A stretch of 34,144 nucleotides of DNA from the NCBI GenBank assembly GCA_041730495.1, contig JBGSBR010000010.1:1-34144 (forward strand), given 5' to 3'. Under the pieces are notes generated by a model, which did no database searches, had not been told where the DNA came from, and saw only the letters and a list, made by a program, of their open reading frames with translations. Shown here piece after piece: positions 15,293 through 23,326 of this stretch; the first letter of the stretch is position 1, and the number at the start of each line of letters is the position of its first letter. Both the position numbers and the translations under genes were made by a program. Origin of the DNA: JBGSBR01 sp041730495 (GTDB lineage Bacteria > Patescibacteriota > Microgenomatia > UBA1406 > GWC2-37-13).

Positions 15293-16399
15293 TCACTGCA
15301 CTCGAGCGAGTGCATCTTTTGCTTCTTGATTATTGATATTATAAAAAACTGCTTTTTCGTATTCTGCTCGAGCCGCTTCGATATTATTTTGTTTTTCATA
15401 TGCTTTTCCGCGTAGGACATACAGCTCAGAGTAGCCACGGTTACTATTATTGAGTATCTGATCAGAGATTGCGAAGACGCGTTCGTAGTTTCCTAGCTCA
15501 AGATATGCTTCGATTGGTTCAATCTGATACCAAAGTGTTCGAGCAGGTAATCGTGTCGCTACAGATTCGTACAATCGCACAGCTTCTGCATAGTTGCCGA
15601 GGTGAAACTGAGCGATACTTTGATTGAAGATCAGGTAAGGGTTATCAGGCTTGGCTTGTGACTCGGTTTGTGCATCAGCAAGAGCTCGTTGCCACGCAGT
15701 AGGGACATCGACTGCATCTGCGATGATTGCTTCGGCTATAGCTTGTTTGTCTGCTGGCACCATTACTAAGTATTCATAATTAAAGGGCTGCCACATCTGC
15801 ATGAACGTTTCATAACTATATCTTAGATCTTTGTTTTCATATGAATCATCTTGGATTAGCTCACGAGTAGTCTCATCATATCCACGCACTAGGCGATAGT
15901 GGCCAATGTCTTCGTCAGGATGAAGCCAGGTGCGCACGACGACCGGTATATCATTGCTGATAAACTGCTTCATCAGCTCGATACTGCCGCCTGGTCGATG
16001 AAATGCAATGAGATTATAGTTTATGGCTTCATCTGCAAGCTCGGCGAGAGTTACAGATTTATCATCATTGTCTCCTTGAGGGTTTTGATATGGTCGCAGT
16101 TTTTGTCCGAGTGTTTGTTGAGTCTCATTTATGTTGTTATATGAAAGTTGCATGCTGAGTGTAGCGGGGCCACAGTTATTGAAACTTTGAAAGACATGGG
16201 TCCGCATGGGGATAATATACTGAGCGGGAGGTACAGCAAGTTGTACTGAAGCGGTGGGCGAAGCCACAGGAGGAATCCCCACTTCATTGCGGGGGAATGT
16301 GAGCGTAGTATCTGAACCACCACGGAAGTAGAGATACGAGCTCAAAGCTGCTAAAATAGCTACAAGTGCAAGTACGACAATAGTATTACGGGTCGTCAT
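15293..16399 (-). CDS. Membrane-anchored C39-like peptidase with TPR repeats
   Basis: The protein has 368 residues. Residues 7-25 are a transmembrane helix, then a short Pro/Ser/Thr linker. A C39-like papain-fold domain follows (about 60-215), with the nucleophile Cys76 in NNCGPATLS and the catalytic His167 in GHYRLVRGYD. TPR-type repeats fill about 225-368 (AEAVRLYESVATRLPAR, then AEYEKAVFYNINNQEAKDAL). The catalytic part is probably outside the membrane. Stand-alone C39-like domains cleave peptides; those fused to ABC transporters cut double-glycine leaders, but no transporter is present here. A target among exported proteins is plausible but unproven. Confidence 0.85.
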   Translation of the reverse strand: MTTRNTIVVLALVAILAALSSYLYFRGGSDTTLTFPRNEVGIPPVASPTASVQLAVPPAQYIIPMRTHVFQSFNNCGPATLSMQLSYNNINETQQTLGQKLRPYQNPQGDNDDKSVTLAELADEAINYNLIAFHRPGGSIELMKQFISNDIPVVVRTWLHPDEDIGHYRLVRGYDETTRELIQDDSYENKDLRYSYETFMQMWQPFNYEYLVMVPADKQAIAEAIIADAVDVPTAWQRALADAQTESQAKPDNPYLIFNQSIAQFHLGNYAEAVRLYESVATRLPARTLWYQIEPIEAYLELGNYERVFAISDQILNNSNRGYSELYVLRGKAYEKQNNIEAARAEYEKAVFYNINNQEAKDALARVQ

Positions 16400-16405
16400 A
16401 GCAAT

Positions 16406-16434
16406 ATTTTACCATGAAAAATAGATTGAGCTCA
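16406..16434 (-). promoter_or_regulatory. Leaderless promoter of the C39-like peptidase gene
   Basis: On the minus strand, TTGAGC (16434-16429), a 17-bp spacer and TAAAAT (16411-16406) precede the ATG at 16399 by 6 bp. The -35 box lies inside the first codons of the divergent gene that starts at 16414. Confidence 0.65.
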
Positions 16435-17004
16435 ATTATAAAGCTTTTCGTTGTCATCGGAGTCTTTGCTCTTGTGGCATTGGTGGTGCGTAAAGAGTTT
16501 TTTCCCGAGACCATGCAAACACAAGAGAAGCCAAAGTATTGGTTCGTCTTACATCGTGCATCTGAAAAAGAAGAGCTATTTTTGGGTACCCCAGGGGATG
16601 AATCGCGAAGTATTCGCCTGAAAACATTCAAGATCAAACCAGGTGTACCAGGTAATAAGCCGACACCATTACCAGAGCTCATAGGAAGAGAGTACTGGCT
16701 GCTGATTGCGAAACATGAAGCCTTCGATAATCCAGAGACTGCGCCATATTTTCTAGAGCTTGATGTCCCAATTAGTGAAAACGAGCCATATGGACCAGAG
16801 CCATATCTAGAGTGTGATGGCCAGTGCAACTGGCAGCTTCCAGGACTATTTGGATTACACGGGATAGCGAGTGACGAAAGCAAGCTTAGCAGTACGAATA
16901 CAGGAAGTTCGGGGTGTGTGAGACACACTGATGCAGATATTACATACTTATATAACTTGCTTGATACTTCACAGGAAATTCGTTACTACGTCAGAACTGA
17001 TTAG
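16414..17004 (+). CDS. L,D-transpeptidase (YkuD-like) domain protein
   Basis: This 196-residue protein has an N-terminal membrane helix (about 8-26). The C-terminal half has the YkuD signature: His149 in GLHGIA, then SSGCVRHTDADITYLY with the catalytic Cys168 (usual form SHGCxR). L,D-transpeptidases make 3-3 peptidoglycan cross-links or attach proteins to peptidoglycan outside the membrane. The Ser-Ser before GC replaces the common Ser-His. The domain is short, so some peripheral strands may be missing. It is divergent from the C39-like gene with only 14 bp between the two ATGs. Both proteins are membrane-anchored with extracytoplasmic cysteine catalysts. Confidence 0.82.
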   Translation: MKNRLSSIIKLFVVIGVFALVALVVRKEFFPETMQTQEKPKYWFVLHRASEKEELFLGTPGDESRSIRLKTFKIKPGVPGNKPTPLPELIGREYWLLIAKHEAFDNPETAPYFLELDVPISENEPYGPEPYLECDGQCNWQLPGLFGLHGIASDESKLSSTNTGSSGCVRHTDADITYLYNLLDTSQEIRYYVRTD

Positions 17005-17016
17005 GTTTCATATGTC

Positions 17017-17037
17017 ATTCCCGACTTGATCGGGAAT
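17017..17037. repeat. REP-like palindrome
   Basis: ATTCCCGA-CTTGA-TCGGGAAT within the longer context CATTCCCG...CGGGAATCCAG. This ends-in-CATTCC/GGAATCC form is a widely dispersed bacterial intergenic repeat type. Only one copy is seen in this window. It may act as the terminator of the preceding gene. Confidence 0.6.
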
Positions 17038-17089
17038 CCAGTGCTTTCGTGTACAATTTTTTATCTTAAATCGAAATTTTTGCATGAGA

Positions 17090-17175
17090 AAAGGGAGGTG
17101 CGTCGATCGGTCGACAGTATAGAGATAGAGCAAGTCTACCTCCTAACTATCAACAAATGTTGACGCCCTCCCTTT
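17090..17175. repeat. Folded element with two mutually exclusive pairings
   Basis: AAAGGGAGGTGCGTC (17090-17104) pairs with GACGCCCTCCCTTT (17162-17175) over 14 bp with one bulged base. Part of the left arm, GGAGGT (17094-17099), can instead pair with ACCTCC in the loop (17138-17143). The minus-strand version ends in CCCTTTTCTC, so it could also terminate the orphan gene that ends at 17198. No named RNA family is recognised. Confidence 0.5.
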
Positions 17176-17197
17176 CCTTAACAGCTACAATGTATGG

Positions 17198-17728
17198 CTA
17201 GTACGGCATGTCACCGCCCCAGATTTTGAAAGATAGTGACGGTGTTTCGTTAATGCTGAAGCTTTTCAAAGCCTTGCCGATTAGCGGCGCCTTTTCAAGC
17301 GCGTCGAACACGGGTGCACACCAGTTAAGAAACCGTGTCCATGGGTCCTCATAAGCAGTTGCCAAATCGTATTGGCGAATTCCCGCATTGATGAACCACT
17401 GATCCAGCTCTGTACGAGTGTACACGTCTTCGGCAAATATACTTCGGCCGGGTTCAACCTCGAGTGCGAAGCCGTAAAAAGTGCGGCTTAGCGACAGTCT
17501 GTAGAAAGTTTTTGTCATGCGGTTATTCACGATCAAAGGTTGCTCATCATTTAATCGGTCCATCCAATCATTCCATGTAGGAACAGTTGGTGTTGCGTTA
17601 AGACGAGCGCCCGTTGGCGGAACAAGTGCAGTTTTTTGTTGCACATAAAAACCACCATGACGCATCCACAGAATTGTCAATGTCATATTTGCCCAATACC
17701 GAATTGCTGGGCTATACAAAGGTGCCAT
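17198..17728 (-). CDS. Orphan protein of unknown function, possibly acquired
   Basis: The protein has 176 residues when started at 17728 (MAPLYSPAIRYW). An in-frame ATG at 17743 is rejected because the Shine-Dalgarno-like AAAGGA lies between the two. It is rich in Trp, Tyr and Phe (WNDWMDRL, YEDPWTRFLNWCAPVF) with no signal peptide and no clear membrane helix. I recognise no family. By eye its codons are richer in G+C than its neighbours'. It sits alone between a REP-like palindrome with a folded element on one side and an AT-rich divergent promoter on the other, consistent with horizontal arrival. Confidence 0.65.
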   Translation of the reverse strand: MAPLYSPAIRYWANMTLTILWMRHGGFYVQQKTALVPPTGARLNATPTVPTWNDWMDRLNDEQPLIVNNRMTKTFYRLSLSRTFYGFALEVEPGRSIFAEDVYTRTELDQWFINAGIRQYDLATAYEDPWTRFLNWCAPVFDALEKAPLIGKALKSFSINETPSLSFKIWGGDMPY

Positions 17729-17820
17729 GATTTTTCCTTTCATTTGGCACTACAAGTTGTTAAGGAGATGCACTTTATGAGCATCTATACAGCTGCTTTT
17801 TAGGGCGTTTGTACACTATA

Positions 17821-17849
17821 ATACTAGCACTTTTTGACACAAATGTCAA
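17821..17849 (-). promoter_or_regulatory. Promoter of the orphan gene with palindromic -35 region
   Basis: On the minus strand, TTGACA (17849-17844), a 17-bp spacer and TAGTAT (17826-17821). The -35 box is one arm of a perfect palindrome TTGACA-CAAA-TGTCAA (17834-17849), so a second consensus TTGACA faces the other way. Farther right, AGCTCAA (17869-17875) and TTGAGCT (17895-17901) form another inverted repeat. The predicted leader of the orphan gene is about 85 nt. Confidence 0.55.
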
Positions 17850-18016
17850 TACTATAGGACTTTAATTAAGCTCAAATTTATATATTTATTAAGATTGAGC
17901 TAAGTATATAGTTTTGAGGTGAAATGAGGGTTTTATTACGTATTTCTTACCTATTTAAGCGGCTATTTATGATAAATAAGAGTATAGTGGTTGTATTACT
18001 AATTCCATTTTTTATC

Positions 18017-18427
18017 ATGGAAGTACAAAAAGAAACAGTAGTTACCACGTCAGCGACGTCGGCGAGCTCAACAGCTCAGACACCACGCACATATCAGAAG
18101 AAAAAGGCCATTTTCCGCACCTACCAAGTTATTTGGTATATCTTAGGTGTAATCGAGATCTTACTCGCATTCCGTATCCTACTTAAGATGATGGGTGCCA
18201 ATCCAGCTAGTGGATTTGCGGCAGTAGTCTACGCTCTGAGCGATCCATTTGCGTTGCCATTCTATGGTGTACTAGGTGTGACATATGCCGGAAACAATAT
18301 CTTTGAGTGGACGACATTTATCGCTATGGCTGTGTACTGGGTCATCGCATACGGGATTATCTATATGTTGCAGATTATGCGACCAACCACACCAGCTGAG
18401 GTCGAAGCCAATGTCCAAAATCCTTAA
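18017..18427 (+). CDS. yggT: YggT-family membrane protein
   Basis: The protein has 136 residues if started at ATG 18017. In-frame ATGs at 17924 and 17969 would add a hydrophobic, poorly conserved N-terminus, and the choice is uncertain. A Ser/Thr-rich cytoplasmic head is followed by a YggT domain: one helix at about 38-62 (YQVIWYILGVIEILLAFRILLK), the conserved Asp-Pro of ALSDPFALPFYGV near 83-95, and a second helix at about 108-128. YggT proteins are small membrane proteins linked in other bacteria to osmotic stress and cell division, without a fixed mechanism. The next gene starts 5 bp after its stop, so they are co-transcribed. Confidence 0.82.
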   Translation: MEVQKETVVTTSATSASSTAQTPRTYQKKKAIFRTYQVIWYILGVIEILLAFRILLKMMGANPASGFAAVVYALSDPFALPFYGVLGVTYAGNNIFEWTTFIAMAVYWVIAYGIIYMLQIMRPTTPAEVEANVQNP

Positions 18428-18432
18428 ATACT

Positions 18433-18696
18433 ATGGCGAGATGTGAACATATTGATGAAATAAGACAAGAAGTAAATCCAAACACTCCTGATGGATGCGA
18501 GGAGTGTTTGCAGGAGGGGAGTTCTTGGGTGAATTTGCGCTTATGTCTCACGTGTGGACATGTGGGTTGTTGTGATAACTCACCCAATCAACACGCGACC
18601 AAACATTATCATGAGACGAAACATCCTATCATAAGATCCTTCGAACCAGGTGAAACCTGGAAGTGGTGCTATGTCGATGAAGTAACCATCGATTAA
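18433..18696 (+). CDS. UBP-type zinc finger protein
   Basis: The 87 residues are almost entirely one ZnF-UBP domain. Zinc ligands are Cys4/His6, Cys22/Cys25, Cys38/Cys41, Cys46/Cys47 and the His residues of NQHATKHYHETKHP. In eukaryotes the domain binds the free C-terminus of ubiquitin. Bacterial stand-alone copies exist without a known ligand, and no ubiquitin-like gene is seen here. The gene is in a two-gene operon with the YggT-like gene, 5 bp apart. Confidence 0.88.
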   Translation: MARCEHIDEIRQEVNPNTPDGCEECLQEGSSWVNLRLCLTCGHVGCCDNSPNQHATKHYHETKHPIIRSFEPGETWKWCYVDEVTID

Positions 18697-18710
18697 TAAG
18701 CAACAATTTC

Positions 18711-18741
18711 TTACATAGATCTCACATTAGATTGTTAGGAT
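18711..18741 (+). promoter_or_regulatory. Candidate promoter of the lipase gene
   Basis: TAGGAT at 18736-18741 lies 6 bp before the ATG at 18748, in the leaderless position. The best -35 candidate, TTACAT (18711-18716), has a long 19-bp spacer. Confidence 0.4.
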
Positions 18742-18747
18742 AAGGTA

Positions 18748-20064
18748 ATGAAAAAAGAGCATATTTTTTATCTCGTTTTGATAATCGTGGGTATTATCGT
18801 TGGCCGTTTCGTTTATACGAATCCTATTATTCGCAACTCCATCACTGCAAATCCGCTTGCACCAGAAGCGGATGTCGCTAGAGAACAAGATATCGAAGTA
18901 GATAGACTCGATAATCAACCTGGAAGTGTGATCTCCAATGATGGTGAGAAATACTATGAGCAATCCGATGTAAAAACGATCACTGATAGTTACTACTCTG
19001 GTCGTGATATGCTGACTCCGAAATACGATGTAAAAAAATATACAATCACCTATCAAACACTTGATGAAAATGAGCGATTGCTCACCATCGCAGCACAACT
19101 GTATGTACCTGTTGCCACTGAAAACTTAGATGCCCCAATCTATGTCTTTGGATCGGGGACAACTGGTCTTGATGATAAATGCGCTCCATCCAAAGAGGTG
19201 ATTGAGCTTGCAAACTGGGGAAATTATCATGCGCATATGCTTTCATATGCTGCTCAAGGGTATATCGTTTTATTCCCAGATTATGAAGGCTTAAATGATA
19301 TCGGACGTATCCATCATTACTTCGTCGCAGATCTTGAGGGTAAAACATTGCTTGATGGTGCACGAGCTGTGTATGACTTCATGAGTACCTATCCGCAACA
19401 AAATCTGTCAGCACAACGTTCAGTCTTTCTCGCTGGCTACTCACAAGGTGGCCATGCGGCATATGCCGGAAGCGACATGCATGCATCTTACGCTCCTGAT
19501 GTACCACTGAAAGGTGTGATTGGATATGGATCTGCGATGAATATTCGTAGATTACTGATCGAAAATCCACGTTTAGCACCGTACCTTGTATATGCATACA
19601 AAGATCTTTATGGTGATGTTTTCGATCCGAAAGAAATACTGAATGAACCGTGGGCTACAGATTTAGAAAATGTAATTTTGACACAATGTGTAAGTGATGT
19701 TATCGCTAAGCTTCCCAATACACAGACAGCGATTTATACACCCACATTTCGTGATGCACTAGAAAATAATTTTGTTGATTCTTTCCAAGAGGTTGGTAAA
19801 TATGTAGATACTAATAACACAGGTTTGAGAGAAAGTGAGATCCCAATCTTAGTCGTTGAAGGTGCACTTGATACTGTCGTCAGTCCTCAAACTGCGAGAG
19901 AGTATGTCGCAGCTGCCTGTGAAAACGGTAATAAAGTAGAATATCTGTCACTTGCTGATGCAAATCATTATCAAACTCGACAAGCATCTTTTCAAGAATC
20001 ACTCGATTGGATGGAAAAAATGATGCGAGGTGAAGAGATTAATAGTTCTTGCAATAGTATTTAG
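18748..20064 (+). CDS. Membrane-tethered secretory-lipase-type alpha/beta hydrolase
   Basis: The protein has 438 residues. An N-terminal hydrophobic helix (about 6-25) anchors or exports it. The hydrolase domain follows, with the nucleophile Ser232 in AGYSQGGHAA, Asp375 in EGALDTVVS and His407 in ADANHYQT as the triad. The oxyanion-side block FGSGTTGLDDKCAPS and the sequence YIVLFPDYEGL are typical of the LIP/secretory lipase family. It probably hydrolyses ester lipids or related esters outside the membrane. This fits an organism that scavenges lipids, though the substrate is inference. It has its own candidate promoter. Confidence 0.87.
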   Translation: MKKEHIFYLVLIIVGIIVGRFVYTNPIIRNSITANPLAPEADVAREQDIEVDRLDNQPGSVISNDGEKYYEQSDVKTITDSYYSGRDMLTPKYDVKKYTITYQTLDENERLLTIAAQLYVPVATENLDAPIYVFGSGTTGLDDKCAPSKEVIELANWGNYHAHMLSYAAQGYIVLFPDYEGLNDIGRIHHYFVADLEGKTLLDGARAVYDFMSTYPQQNLSAQRSVFLAGYSQGGHAAYAGSDMHASYAPDVPLKGVIGYGSAMNIRRLLIENPRLAPYLVYAYKDLYGDVFDPKEILNEPWATDLENVILTQCVSDVIAKLPNTQTAIYTPTFRDALENNFVDSFQEVGKYVDTNNTGLRESEIPILVVEGALDTVVSPQTAREYVAAACENGNKVEYLSLADANHYQTRQASFQESLDWMEKMMRGEEINSSCNSI

Positions 20065-20085
20065 TCAATATAAATAGGCCAATGA

Positions 20086-20091
20086 TATAAT
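20086..20091 (+). promoter_or_regulatory. -10 box of the histidine kinase gene
   Basis: Consensus TATAAT lies 11 bp before the ATG at 20103, giving a predicted leader of about 5 nt. The -35 region is weak. Confidence 0.5.
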
Positions 20092-20102
20092 TTGTTCAAT
20101 AT

Positions 20103-21569
20103 ATGTTAGAGAGATTGCGCAAGTATCTTAGCCCTATTGCACAACTAGGTGAAACACATTATTCTACAGTTTTCCCCTTAGTTGGAACATTATTTTTCTG
20201 CGTTTTATTAGAGATTTATGCATTTATGATTGCCAGAGATCCTGATGCAGTGGGATTATTGGCAATTTTTGTTTTTGTAGCCCTGATTATATATTTTGCT
20301 TTTCGAGATGGGCGAAAGGGTGGTTTTATAGCCACTGCTATCACGATAGGTTACTACTTTTATATTATTCGCTCTCGTGCGTATCAAGGACAACAACTTG
20401 TCGAGGGAGTTGAAACAACTGTCATCTTAGGATTTTTATATTTGTTTCTCGCAGTCGTAATTGGATGGTTGAAAGAAACAATTGATCAGCTGATTGAGCG
20501 TGAATCTGATGAGAAAAGGCGACTGCAAAATGTGATCGAGCAGTTGCCTGTCGGCATCATTATCACTGATGCTAACGGTGTTATTGTCCAAGCGAACAAT
20601 AAAATTAATCATATATTAGGCATGGATGTGCCAATTGGATTTCAGGTAGGTAAAGAAAATTTTATCGTATCTAAACTGCGTAATAAACTCACTACGCCGT
20701 CTCAATCACCGCTGGCACAAACCTTAGTGTCAGGTAAACCGATTGTAGGAAAAGAGTTTACGGTCATCAGACCAGACAAAAAAGAGGTAGTAGTACGTGT
20801 GAGTGCCTCAGCTATACAAAATCGAACAGGCAAGATTATTGCTGCAGCATCAATTATCAGTGATATTACACAACAAAAAGAGCTCGAAGAGCGCAAAGAT
20901 GATTTTATCAACATGGCCTCACACGAGCTCAAAACACCGATTACGAGTATGAATCTATATGTGGATGTACTGACCAAATACCTGCATAAATACAAGGATG
21001 AAAAGTCAGAATCTATGCTCGTAAATATAAAACGGCAGACTGGTAAGCTGCAAAAAATAATCAGTGATTTACTCGATGTTTCACGCATCCAGACAGGCAA
21101 ACTAACATATACAAAGGAAGAATTTCGCTTAGATAAACTGGTTGAAGAAATAATCGAAACATTACAAGATGCGACTAAAGGACAAACCATCTCGTTGCGT
21201 AAGAAGACGCCGATAATCGTATATGCAGATCGCTTCCGTATTTATCAGGTTGTCACAAATATGATCACCAATGCTATCAAGTATTCACCCGAGACGAAAG
21301 AGATTGTGGTGGAAGTGAAACGTCTAGATGGTAAAGCTCAAGTGAGTGTCAAAGACACGGGAATCGGAATCGCTCGAGATCAACAAAAACGGATCTTCGA
21401 GAGACTGTATCAAGTTGGTGATACCCATGTGAAAACATTTCCAGGTTTTGGCATGGGCTTGCATATTTCAAATGAGATTATCAAGCGTCATAAAGGTGCA
21501 ATCTGGGTGGAGAGTGAGAAAGGAAAAGGCTCGACATTTTACTTTACGTTGCCACTTGCGAAGAAATAA
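20103..21569 (+). CDS. Membrane PAS sensor histidine kinase, orphan
   Basis: The protein has 488 residues. Four membrane helices lie at about 22-44, 50-67, 74-90 and 105-124, joined by short loops, so sensing is probably within or close to the membrane. A linker helix leads to a PAS domain (about 140-260, with LPVGIIITDANGVIVQANN). HisKA follows with the phospho-acceptor His274 in MASHELKTPI. HATPase has Asn390 in NMITNAIKYSP, DTGIGI at 418-423 and GFGMGL at 448-453. All kinase boxes are present. No response regulator is adjacent, so its partner is encoded elsewhere. The signal is unknown. Confidence 0.94.
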   Translation: MLERLRKYLSPIAQLGETHYSTVFPLVGTLFFCVLLEIYAFMIARDPDAVGLLAIFVFVALIIYFAFRDGRKGGFIATAITIGYYFYIIRSRAYQGQQLVEGVETTVILGFLYLFLAVVIGWLKETIDQLIERESDEKRRLQNVIEQLPVGIIITDANGVIVQANNKINHILGMDVPIGFQVGKENFIVSKLRNKLTTPSQSPLAQTLVSGKPIVGKEFTVIRPDKKEVVVRVSASAIQNRTGKIIAAASIISDITQQKELEERKDDFINMASHELKTPITSMNLYVDVLTKYLHKYKDEKSESMLVNIKRQTGKLQKIISDLLDVSRIQTGKLTYTKEEFRLDKLVEEIIETLQDATKGQTISLRKKTPIIVYADRFRIYQVVTNMITNAIKYSPETKEIVVEVKRLDGKAQVSVKDTGIGIARDQQKRIFERLYQVGDTHVKTFPGFGMGLHISNEIIKRHKGAIWVESEKGKGSTFYFTLPLAKK

Positions 21570-21581
21570 TTCAGCACAGTT

Positions 21582-21610
21582 TTGCTTCAACTTCGTAAAT
21601 CAGCTATAAT
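21582..21610 (+). promoter_or_regulatory. Promoter of the exported thioredoxin gene
   Basis: TTGCTT at 21582-21587, a 17-bp spacer and consensus TATAAT at 21605-21610. The ATG is 11 bp downstream at 21622, leaving a leader of about 5 nt. Confidence 0.65.
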
Positions 21611-21621
21611 GAAACTCCTCT

Positions 21622-22047
21622 ATGAATCGTAATATTTTTATCATCGCAGTCCTCAGCATCGTGTTCATGATGGGGTACAGTATCTTTGCTCCCAGCAAAT
21701 CACAATCTGTGAAACAAGCACAGAAATCAGAGTATCCTGAGAATTACATTCCGTATAGTGATGTGAACTTTCTTCAGTCTCGAAGCTCTGGTCGTACTTT
21801 ATTATATTTCCACGCACCCTGGTGTAGTACATGTACGGTGCTTGATGATGAGATCAAAGTACACGGCCAAGCAGATTTACCCAAAGATCTAACAATCCTT
21901 AAAGTCGATTATGATCGAAATACAGAACTCAAGAAAAAATATCAGGTGATCACGCAGCACACATTGGTACTAGTAGATGAAGACGGCCAAGAAGTAAAAA
22001 AATGGATCGGTGGAGACTTGGATGAAATCCACAGACAGTTGTTGTAA
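21622..22047 (+). CDS. Membrane-anchored thioredoxin-like protein
   Basis: The protein has 141 residues. A hydrophobic N-terminal helix (about 5-22) anchors it with the domain outside. The thioredoxin fold has the active site HAPWCSTC, with Cys68 and Cys71, and continues to ILKVDYDRNTELKKKYQV and a GDLDEIHRQL end. It likely reduces or forms disulfides in exported proteins. The Cys-rich secreted protein encoded at 24527-26521 is an obvious possible client, but that is inference. It sits 5 bp before the tRNA gene on the other strand. Confidence 0.88.
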   Translation: MNRNIFIIAVLSIVFMMGYSIFAPSKSQSVKQAQKSEYPENYIPYSDVNFLQSRSSGRTLLYFHAPWCSTCTVLDDEIKVHGQADLPKDLTILKVDYDRNTELKKKYQVITQHTLVLVDEDGQEVKKWIGGDLDEIHRQLL

Positions 22048-22052
22048 TTTTG

Positions 22053-22123
22053 CTGCCCAGCTTGGATTCGAACCAAGATAAACGGATTCAGAGTCCGTTG
22101 TCCTACCGTTAGACGACCGGGCA
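22053..22123 (-). tRNA. tRNA-Gln (anticodon CTG)
   Basis: The minus strand folds as a full cloverleaf. The acceptor TGCCCGG pairs with CTGGGCA (one G-T). The anticodon stem is ACGGA/TCCGT around the loop CTCTGAA, so the anticodon is CTG and reads CAG. The T arm has GGTTCGAATCC. The discriminator is G and no CCA is encoded. It lies 24 bp downstream of, and on the same strand as, the O-antigen ligase-like gene, so it may be read from that transcript. Confidence 0.95.
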
Positions 22124-22146
22124 AACTAAATAAGCATTTAGTTCTC

Positions 22147-23322
22147 CTATTTTAGCATATCTTTCTCTCTCTGGAGCAATCCAAAGAGCACTACGATCAG
22201 TAATACGTTTTGTTGTAAAGTAATCCAGTAATGGTCGACCATTCCAGTCACACAAATTACCAGAATTAGTGCTAAATGTATTTGCGTAAGTTTTATGTTT
22301 TTCCTAAAATGCCAGATACAGTATCCTATGAGTCCAGTGAAGATCAAACCAAGTTCAGAGATCAATAACAATACGATATTATGAACAGGTTGTAAGAAAG
22401 AGTACGGATAAGGATTGGCGATACTACCTTGAGCGATGATGTAGTTGCCTAAGCCCACTCCCACGAGTGCATGTTTTGAGATGATATCTAAACTACTTTG
22501 CATCAGAAATATTCGTTTACCGAAGCTTTCCGGATCTCCAGTTGCAGTGAGGAAAATCCCCAAGATCACACTGAGCACAAGAACACGAGAAGCGATGCAA
22601 AACATGCAGATTTTCTTGTAGCTAAAAAGCTGTAGTACGCTGACGAGTGCAAAGGCGATGATAGCAGCTTTGGAAAATGATACTAGCACGAGCATCGCTG
22701 AAGACATAAGCAATAATAGTTTTAGTTTAGGAAAATTTTGAAATGGTTTATAAAAGAGCGCAAAGGTGTACAGTAGTACGTAAAATCCTCCCAGAGAGTT
22801 GGGATGTGAGAATGTGCCATATGGACGCAGTAGCTCAGCACCATCGATCGCAATGGTCGCAATACCGACTGTAGAAAGCGTGAAATAGCGTTCACCCAGG
22901 AAATAGATTGGACCTTGAATTGCATGCTGAAGCCAGAATTGTGCAACTGCGATCACTAGTTGAAGCAGTGCACCAAATGCGAATGCTTGTAAAGTTCGTT
23001 TCGCCGGATGTTTTGTCTTGCTAATAATATAGGAAACAAGTCCAAATAAGCCAATTTTTAGATAATGAAATGCACTAATAATGGGTGAAAGTGCAAAAAC
23101 AATATTTAAAAGGATTAATACAAATATTATTAGTGCCGGAGTGTTGAACGGTTTTAGTTTGAGGTATTTGATATTCAGCAGCACATATCCAATCGCCAAG
23201 ATATCTGTTAGAAAAAAACTTAATGCAAGATAATCTACTCGCACACCATGCACAAATGATTCTGGCAAAAAGAAATACGTGCCGAGTTGTGTAGGTAAGA
23301 AAAAAAGCAAAAGAAATTCCAT
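22147..23322 (-). CDS. O-antigen ligase/polymerase-like (Wzy_C) membrane protein
   Basis: The protein has 391 residues and about ten to eleven membrane helices spread along the sequence. The conserved block RPYGTFSHPNSLGGFYVLL (about 163-181) and GVGLGNYI before a loop with LQPVHNIVLLL fit the Wzy_C/O-antigen ligase family. Members join sugar units to a lipid carrier or to proteins at the outer face of the membrane. No other glycan genes surround it. It is the last gene of an operon with two secreted proteins (4-bp gap to the previous stop). It may therefore glycosylate those proteins, as PglL-type ligases do; that reading is inference from context. Confidence 0.85.
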   Translation of the reverse strand: MEFLLLFFLPTQLGTYFFLPESFVHGVRVDYLALSFFLTDILAIGYVLLNIKYLKLKPFNTPALIIFVLILLNIVFALSPIISAFHYLKIGLFGLVSYIISKTKHPAKRTLQAFAFGALLQLVIAVAQFWLQHAIQGPIYFLGERYFTLSTVGIATIAIDGAELLRPYGTFSHPNSLGGFYVLLYTFALFYKPFQNFPKLKLLLLMSSAMLVLVSFSKAAIIAFALVSVLQLFSYKKICMFCIASRVLVLSVILGIFLTATGDPESFGKRIFLMQSSLDIISKHALVGVGLGNYIIAQGSIANPYPYSFLQPVHNIVLLLISELGLIFTGLIGYCIWHFRKNIKLTQIHLALILVICVTGMVDHYWITLQQNVLLIVVLFGLLQREKDMLK

Positions 23323-23326
23323 ACGC

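Noticed and set aside
17090..17175. SRP RNA or 6S RNA identity for the folded element
   Set aside because: It lacks the SRP GGAAGCAGCC-type loop and is too short for 6S RNA.
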